Below, piece after piece: positions 36,098 to 41,789 of a stretch of DNA of 41,789 bases. This DNA is from an uncultured Desulfobulbaceae bacterium. Lineage in GTDB: Bacteria > Desulfobacterota > Desulfobulbia > Desulfobulbales > BM004. The notes under the pieces are model-generated. The model was not told the DNA's origin and did not search any database. It saw only the letters and a program-made list of their open reading frames with translations. The position numbers were made by a program, and so were the translations under genes. The stretch spans positions 1 to 41,789 of the forward strand of contig CALZHP010000018.1 of assembly GCA_945787325.1 (NCBI GenBank). Direction: 5' to 3'. Within the stretch, counting starts at the first letter, position 1; the number at the start of each line of letters is the position of its first letter.

Positions 36098-36778
36098 ATG
36101 TTCCCCATAAGAGATAACATTCCCTCACAACAATTTCCGTATGTAAACATCGGCCTGATTGTTGTAAACACGTTGTTTTTCTTATACGAGTTCACGCTTG
36201 GGCCCGGCCTCGATCAATTTATAACTACATATGGTTTTATACCTGCACGTTTTTTAGAGCAGCAGAATAATACCTTTGACGTAAGTGGATTTTTTCCTGT
36301 CATGTCATCCATGTTCCTACACGGTAACCTGCTGCATCTCATCTCTAATATGTGGATGCTCTGGATTTTTGGCGATAATGTTGAAGACTGTATGGGGCAT
36401 GGCAGATATATAGTCTTTTACCTTTTATGCGGTATTGCTTCTGTTGTCGCTCAAACAATTTCTGCCCCATCATCCCCAATTCCGATGGTTGGAGCAAGTG
36501 GTGCTATTTCCGGGGTTTTAGGAGCCTATTTCCTGACATATCCACGTGCAAGGATTCTTACATTAGTGCCGATATTTATCTTTTTTTACATGATCGATAT
36601 CCCGGCCTTTTTCTTTCTTGGATTCTGGTTTTTTATACAGTTCATCCAGGGATATGTTCACCTCGTGACAATAAGTACTGTGGCAGAGGGTGGCGTCGCC
36701 TGGTGGGCTCATATAGGTGGATTTGGAGCTGGCGCACTATTAATACATTTGTTTCGTGATAAACACTGGAAGCCATGA
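36098..36778 (+). CDS. Rhomboid family intramembrane serine protease
   Basis: MFPIRDNIPSQQFPYVNIGLIVVNTLFFLYEF...SSMFLHGNLLHLISNMWMLWIFGDNVED...PMVGASGAISGVLGAYFLTYPRARI...GGVAWWAHIGGFGAGAL. Confidence 0.96.
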   Translation: MFPIRDNIPSQQFPYVNIGLIVVNTLFFLYEFTLGPGLDQFITTYGFIPARFLEQQNNTFDVSGFFPVMSSMFLHGNLLHLISNMWMLWIFGDNVEDCMGHGRYIVFYLLCGIASVVAQTISAPSSPIPMVGASGAISGVLGAYFLTYPRARILTLVPIFIFFYMIDIPAFFFLGFWFFIQFIQGYVHLVTISTVAEGGVAWWAHIGGFGAGALLIHLFRDKHWKP

Positions 36779-38991
36779 ATAGAAAAGCTCTGAGCAATAA
36801 TAATAGCAAAAAAATGATGGAACTGCTAGCACCTGCCGGTACTTTGCATGTCTTTGAAACTGCGATTAAAAGTGGCGCGAGCGCCGTGTACATTGGCGCA
36901 CCTGCTCTGAATGCAAGAGTGCTTTCCAAAGATTTTTCAATGCAGGAAATTGCTGCAATGATTTCGTACGCTCATGAAAATAATGTAAAGATGTATCTGG
37001 CCATGAACAGCTTAATGAAAAATACGGAAATCCCTTTGGCTATTGATACACTTGCTATGCTTAATGAAATGAAACCTGATGGCTTGATTATTCAGGATTT
37101 GGGGATTTATCAATTACTCAGTAAATATTTCCCTGGACTTCGTGTTCACGCCAGTACTTTGCTTGCCGCACATAATTCCATGTCCGTCAATCAATTTGAG
37201 GAAATGGGTTTCAGTAGAGTTGTGCTCGCACGTGAATTAACAATCAAAGAAATCTCACGTATACGCTTTAAAAGTAAAGTAGAACTCGAAGTATTTGTTC
37301 ATGGTGCAATGTGTTTTTCTTACTCCGGGTTATGTCTTTTCAGTAGTTACTTGGGTGGCAAAAGCGGTTTGCGGGGAGCTTGTGTGCAGCCTTGCAGAAG
37401 ACGGTACAGATGGGACAGTCCTAAAAAAAATAAGAGTGGCCGAGGGAAAAAAAGCTCTGGCTCGGGTTATTTCTATTCAATGAATGACTTGTGCGGCATT
37501 GGACTTATTCCTGAACTCAATAAAGCTGGTGTCTCTTCTTTAAAAATTGAAGGGCGCTTGCGTAGCGCTCAATATGTCGGGTCGGTTGTTAAGGCTTACC
37601 GGAAAATGCTAGATGTTAACCCCGATGATGACAAAGCATTGCGCAAGGCTGAAAATGAAGCACAGGAATTTCTTCGTATGTCCATGGGCAGAAAAACATC
37701 AACTGGATATTTTTCTTCACCTAAACCGAATGAAGCAGTTTCACCTTATCATTCAGGAAATATAGGTTTATTCCTGGGAAGAATAGATAAAACAGGAAAA
37801 GGCAGAAGCATGACTTTCACCTTGAAAGAGCCGGTCAGAAAAGGTGATCGTTTGCGCCTGCATCAAGAGAAATCCGGAGAAAGAGTTTCATTTACTCTAC
37901 CGCAATTCCACGTGAAAGGTAAACCCGTCGACCATGCTGAAGCAGGGCAGAAAATTACTATAAAAGTACCATGTGATGTCGCAACAGGTGACAGCGTCTA
38001 TATGGTTGATGTCGCTGCCAGAAGAATAGCTGAAGCTGGATCTGGTGATATTGATCCAGGGAAGTTTGGCAAGCTCATAAAATCCATAAGGAAAAAAGGT
38101 TTAAAGAAAAAAGTTTTAAGGGAGCTGGAAATTGAACCGCAATATTTTATAAAAACAGCGGAAGGTGATACCCCAAAAAAGTTGGACCATAAAAAGAAAA
38201 TAAGCCCTGCTTTGGAATTGTGGTTTAAGATTGATGATCTCAATATCCTAAAGCAGCGGCTACCGCTAATGCCTGACCGTTTATTGGTCACTTTGTGCCG
38301 CGAATCACATATGCAGTATTCAAAATCTAAAAGGTATCTTGCCTCAATCTCAAGAAAAATTATATGGGCACTACCCCCTATTATCAACGAATCAGATGTT
38401 GATTATTACACGAAAACAATAAAACAGCTAATCAGGGGCGGGTTTAAATTCTGGCAGATAAGCCATATCAGCCAGCGTCAATTTTTTCAGGGCAAAGGTA
38501 ATGTTCAACTGTTCGGTGATTACACATTGAATGTCCTTAATTCTTTATCACTTAATACATTACAGGAATATGGTTTAAGAAGAGCACAGGTTTCAATTGA
38601 ATCAGACAAGAATATTATAAGACACATATGTGAGCAGCAGCATAAAGCGCATTTTACAGGTGGAATCGGGATGACAGTATATGGCCGTACACCATTATTT
38701 ACCACCCGTCTTGATGCAAAACATTTCAAATATGGTCCGGTTTTTGTCAGCCCCAAAGAAGAAAGGTACCAGCTTTATAAACGCTGTAATCTGACGGTCG
38801 CTCTTCCCGAAAAGCCTTTTTCACTTCTCTCCAAGCTCCGGGATATTGGGACCTTGGGCATCCAATACGTAGTTGTAGATATTTCTGGAATGAAGATGAG
38901 GAAAGGGGATATGGAACAACTCAGCCGTCAGATTACAGGCAAGGTTCGCAAAAGGGCATCAACCTTTAACTATTTGGGGACTCTGAAATAG
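36775..38991 (+). CDS. U32 family peptidase
   Basis: ELLAPAGTLHVFETAIKSGASAVYIGAPALNAR...VFVHGAMCFSYSGLCLFSSYLGGKSGLRGACVQPCRRRY...SSLKIEGRLRSAQYVGSVVKAYRK. Overlaps the rhomboid stop by 4 bp. Confidence 0.96.
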   Translation: MNRKALSNNNSKKMMELLAPAGTLHVFETAIKSGASAVYIGAPALNARVLSKDFSMQEIAAMISYAHENNVKMYLAMNSLMKNTEIPLAIDTLAMLNEMKPDGLIIQDLGIYQLLSKYFPGLRVHASTLLAAHNSMSVNQFEEMGFSRVVLARELTIKEISRIRFKSKVELEVFVHGAMCFSYSGLCLFSSYLGGKSGLRGACVQPCRRRYRWDSPKKNKSGRGKKSSGSGYFYSMNDLCGIGLIPELNKAGVSSLKIEGRLRSAQYVGSVVKAYRKMLDVNPDDDKALRKAENEAQEFLRMSMGRKTSTGYFSSPKPNEAVSPYHSGNIGLFLGRIDKTGKGRSMTFTLKEPVRKGDRLRLHQEKSGERVSFTLPQFHVKGKPVDHAEAGQKITIKVPCDVATGDSVYMVDVAARRIAEAGSGDIDPGKFGKLIKSIRKKGLKKKVLRELEIEPQYFIKTAEGDTPKKLDHKKKISPALELWFKIDDLNILKQRLPLMPDRLLVTLCRESHMQYSKSKRYLASISRKIIWALPPIINESDVDYYTKTIKQLIRGGFKFWQISHISQRQFFQGKGNVQLFGDYTLNVLNSLSLNTLQEYGLRRAQVSIESDKNIIRHICEQQHKAHFTGGIGMTVYGRTPLFTTRLDAKHFKYGPVFVSPKEERYQLYKRCNLTVALPEKPFSLLSKLRDIGTLGIQYVVVDISGMKMRKGDMEQLSRQITGKVRKRASTFNYLGTLK

Positions 38992-39044
38992 CTGTGGATG
39001 CTTCTGAAAATTAAACTTAAAAGTTTATTGAAACAATTGATGCT

Positions 39045-40802
39045 TTATCGATTGACGTCCCTGATATTTTTATTGTTTTTCTTCATAATTTTCTCCAACT
39101 CAACCCTTTGAGCTTTACGTTCACTATCACCCCTTGGGACGTGAATTTTTTTCAGACTTTCCCGGGCAAGGCCGGTAACATACATGGCTGTTGAAAGTGT
39201 TCCCGGTGTTGCGGTGAAGTCCTGGAACTGCCTCACTTTAAGACCGGATTTTTTTATCTTCTGTGCCAGTTGTTTCATGTCTCTTACCATGCAGCCAGGG
39301 TGTGCGGAGATGAAATAGGTGGCGAAATTTACTTCCTTTTGATTCTTCTTTGCAATATCTCTGCACGTTTTTACAAACTTGGGCAGCAGGTCAGGGCCTT
39401 CCTTGTGCATCAGCTTGAGGACTTCTTTTTCAGTGTGTTCCGGGGCAATTTTTATTCTGCCCGGTGTATGCTTAGTTATAATCTTTTCCAAGAGGTGTGG
39501 TGTTTTTAAAAGCAATTCCATCCTGAGCCCTGAAGAAACATGGCAGTGTTTAACTTTTTCAAGAGCGGATACTTCATCCAGGAGATTTATAAATACCTTT
39601 TCATCAATTTTCAGGTTCTTGCAAACTTTCGGATAGAGACAATCATGCTTTTTACATGATTGAATTCCACATGAAGTTCCATAAAGATTCGCAGTTGGAC
39701 CACCAATATCGGTAATTGTTCCTGTGAAATCAGGCATTTCTGAGATAACTTTTACTTCGTTGAGGATTGATTTTTTATTGCGGCATGTAACTACGGGCCC
39801 CTGGTGTCGAGTGATGGCACAGAATGAACAGTTTCCTGAGCAGCCACGAACGATGGTTACGGAATGTCTGATCATCCTGTATGCAGGAATATCTCCTGAA
39901 TTGGGGTGTGGTGTTCTTACGAAAGGTAACGCATAAAGTTTGTCCAGCTCGTTTTTATTTAACGGCAAAGCAGGTTTGTTTTGTAGCACCCAGATTGCCT
40001 GCTGTTTTTGCAGAATAGGAATTTCAGACAGAGATCGCGCATGGGAGTCTACATTCTGTTCTGAGTACATGAAAAGTGATGTGTCGTTCTTTATATCTTC
40101 AAACGATGGCAATATCAAAGTTGTATCAGGGAATCCTCTTACTGAAACTTCTTTTTCAGTTAACCGTTCACAAGTTCCATCGATTCCTTTCAGATCTTTC
40201 CCAGTTTCAAGTAGCCTTGCGATATTGAGAACAGCGCGTTCGCCCATACCATAAACGAGCAGATCTGCTTTAGCGTCGGTTAAGATTGAAGCTCGTAGTT
40301 TTTTCTGCTGGAAGTCGTAATGAACAAAACGCCTGAGAGATGCTTCGAGCCCCCCCAGAATTACAGGCACATCATTGAATGCGGATTTCGCAAGGTTTGC
40401 ATATCTTATTGTTGCCCGATCAGGACGGCGGCGTTCCGATTTCTTCTTATATTTATTAAAATATGGATTGCCATCTTTTGAAAAAGTATCAGTATCGCGG
40501 ACTTTTGCGTTACCGGTATAATTCGAAACTATGGAATCAAGATTACCTGCAGTTATGCCATAAAAAAGTCGAGGCTTCCCGAATCGTTTGAAGTCTTCTG
40601 CATTATGATGGCGAGGTTGAAAAAGTATTGCAACCTTGTAACCGTGAGATTCAAGCCAGCGGCCAATCATAGCCACGCCAAAGGAAGGATGATCGACATA
40701 AGCATCACCGGTAACCAGGACGATATCTATTTCCTCCCAGCCTCTGGAAAGCATTTCTTCCCAGGTTGCCGGCAGGAATTTGTTTTTTTCAGATCCAAAC
40801 AT
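39045..40802 (-). CDS. YgiQ family radical SAM protein
   Basis: DHPSFGVAMIGRWLESHGYKVAILFQPRH...SIVRGCSGNCSFCAITRHQGP-type motif (VTIVRGCSGNCSFCAITRHQGPVVTCRNKKSILNEV), IAPEHTEKEVLKLMHKEG, FATYFISAHPGC, QFQDFTATPGTLSTAMYVTGL. Confidence 0.96.
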   Translation of the reverse strand: MFGSEKNKFLPATWEEMLSRGWEEIDIVLVTGDAYVDHPSFGVAMIGRWLESHGYKVAILFQPRHHNAEDFKRFGKPRLFYGITAGNLDSIVSNYTGNAKVRDTDTFSKDGNPYFNKYKKKSERRRPDRATIRYANLAKSAFNDVPVILGGLEASLRRFVHYDFQQKKLRASILTDAKADLLVYGMGERAVLNIARLLETGKDLKGIDGTCERLTEKEVSVRGFPDTTLILPSFEDIKNDTSLFMYSEQNVDSHARSLSEIPILQKQQAIWVLQNKPALPLNKNELDKLYALPFVRTPHPNSGDIPAYRMIRHSVTIVRGCSGNCSFCAITRHQGPVVTCRNKKSILNEVKVISEMPDFTGTITDIGGPTANLYGTSCGIQSCKKHDCLYPKVCKNLKIDEKVFINLLDEVSALEKVKHCHVSSGLRMELLLKTPHLLEKIITKHTPGRIKIAPEHTEKEVLKLMHKEGPDLLPKFVKTCRDIAKKNQKEVNFATYFISAHPGCMVRDMKQLAQKIKKSGLKVRQFQDFTATPGTLSTAMYVTGLARESLKKIHVPRGDSERKAQRVELEKIMKKNNKNIRDVNR

Positions 40803-40946
40803 ATAGAGTGTAACTCGCTATAGTTTACCTGGATATTTAACTAGGTAATGTTGTGAAACTCAATCCGCAGAGCGATTGGCCTCAGGCTCCCTCTAAAAGG
40901 GGGTGCTAAAATATTATTAGGTTTTCGGTTTTTCCCATTGGCACGT

Positions 40947-41117
40947 AGCCGAGCACCACAGAAGCTGCCGTAAAAGGAGTTTGAACTGTCTGAGCGAAGC
41001 GAGTTTTCAAACTCCCGGCTGATTCGAGGAGCACAGGGAATCCGCCTCAGGCGGACCAAGTGACACGGGTGCCTTTTCTTTTGGTTCGTTTTCTTTGGGC
41101 AAACAAAGAAAATTAAC
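40947..41117. repeat. Dispersed structured intergenic repeat, copy 2
   Basis: gccgagca...GGAGTTTGA...TCAAACTCC...TCCGCCTCAGGCGGAccaagtga..cgggTGCCTTTTCTTTTGGTtcgTTTTCTTTGggcaaaCAAAGAAAA; shares the core with 6085-6266 in the same orientation. Confidence 0.75.
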
Positions 41118-41206
41118 ATAAACTATTTCGCCGGATTGGTAGAATCTATTCGTGTCAACCACCAGAGGTTGTGGATTTCGTCAAAATTAATCATAAAATA
41201 CTTAGA

Positions 41207-41789
41207 TCAAACCCCTCTAACTTTCTCCGGCCAGAGGATTGTGTGCAGTTGCAGTTGAAATCTTACCGGGAGTTGATCGTTAAGTATCCATTCAGCAAGC
41301 TGGTCAGGTGAAAGTGATGCTGCAACGGGAGAAAAAAGAATAGAGCATTTGTCTGAAAGATTATGTTTTTCAAGCAACGCAACGGCCCAAACATAATCAT
41401 TACGGGAAGTAATCACGAACTTGATCTCGTCACATGAATGTAAATGCTCGAAATTGGTAAAATCCATTTTGCCATGCATACCGCTGTCCGGACATTTGAT
41501 ATCCATAATTTTTATTATATTGTCGGGAATTCGGGCCGTAGTTATACTACCGTTAGTTTCCAGCAGGATAGTTCTTTCCGATTTGAGCAGTTTATCCATA
41601 AGAGGATAAACACCTTCCTGAAGAAGAGGCTCACCGCCCGTAATTTCTACCATTGCACCCGGGTATTGGGATACATATTCAAGAATATCGGTAACACTGT
41701 ATTTCTGTGAAGGCTCTTCATATGTGTACTTCGCGTCACAATAACTGCAGCGCAGATTGCAGCCGGCCAGCCGAATGAAAACGCACGGG
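41207..41789 (-). CDS. queE: 7-carboxy-7-deazaguanine synthase-like radical SAM enzyme (partial; N-terminus beyond window)
   Basis: Frame stays open to the window edge: PCVFIRLAGCNLRCSYCDAKYTYEEPSQKYSVTDILEYVSQYPGAMVEITGGEPLLQEG..., CxxxCxxC plus TGGEP; C-terminus QLQLHTILWPEKVRGV. Confidence 0.9.
   Translation of the reverse strand, partial: PCVFIRLAGCNLRCSYCDAKYTYEEPSQKYSVTDILEYVSQYPGAMVEITGGEPLLQEGVYPLMDKLLKSERTILLETNGSITTARIPDNIIKIMDIKCPDSGMHGKMDFTNFEHLHSCDEIKFVITSRNDYVWAVALLEKHNLSDKCSILFSPVAASLSPDQLAEWILNDQLPVRFQLQLHTILWPEKVRGV

Noticed and set aside
40841-41119. 92-aa - strand ORF
   Set aside because: Same repeat artefact as above (HLVRLRRIPCAPRISREF).
32094-41789. Novel system in the right-hand third
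   Set aside because: Mostly recognisable housekeeping genes (S4 protein, PurN, PyrR, rhomboid, U32, YgiQ, QueE) without unusual arrangement beyond those listed.

Overview
This 41.8 kb window looks like chromosome from a Desulfobacterota-like bacterium (a guess from gene content). No rRNA, tRNA, CRISPR array, transposase or phage gene was recognised. From left to right it contains: (1) a large surface/adhesin-type gene running off the left edge on the - strand. The ORF track misses it. It has an N-terminal LEPR-XLL motif (FEQLEPRLLFSADL), a DUF4347 domain, a CSLREA-like/beta-helix region and cadherin-like repeats. (2) Divergent from it, three export-type genes: a GAF-HlyD adaptor, a PqqD-like/M50 metalloprotease/biotinyl-lipoyl membrane protein, and a short SecA-like ATPase. 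Together with the adhesin these form a candidate dedicated export system, and this is my main candidate for a poorly described system. (3) Macro-domain, LemA/TPM, SagB-type nitroreductase, COG3044 ATPase, HTH-'two-CW' and hybrid sensor kinase genes. (4) A stretch of small cysteine-rich and stress-type genes (SAP-Cys, Hsp20, BCAM0308-like, tetraheme cytochrome, small orphans). (5) A PhcB-like methyltransferase with a PilZ-like N-terminus, followed by a kinase-receiver-kinase fusion that resembles PhcS+PhcR of the 3-OH-PAME quorum-sensing system. (6) Mostly housekeeping genes: UspA, MarC, HDOD-GGDEF, an S4 protein, stand-alone IMP cyclohydrolase, PurN, PyrR, a divergent histidine kinase, rhomboid, a U32 peptidase, YgiQ and partial QueE. 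A structured dispersed repeat occurs twice (about 6.1 kb and 41.0 kb), and an A-rich degenerate repeat occurs near 10.5 and 13.7 kb. All family calls come from reading motifs by eye; no database search was run.
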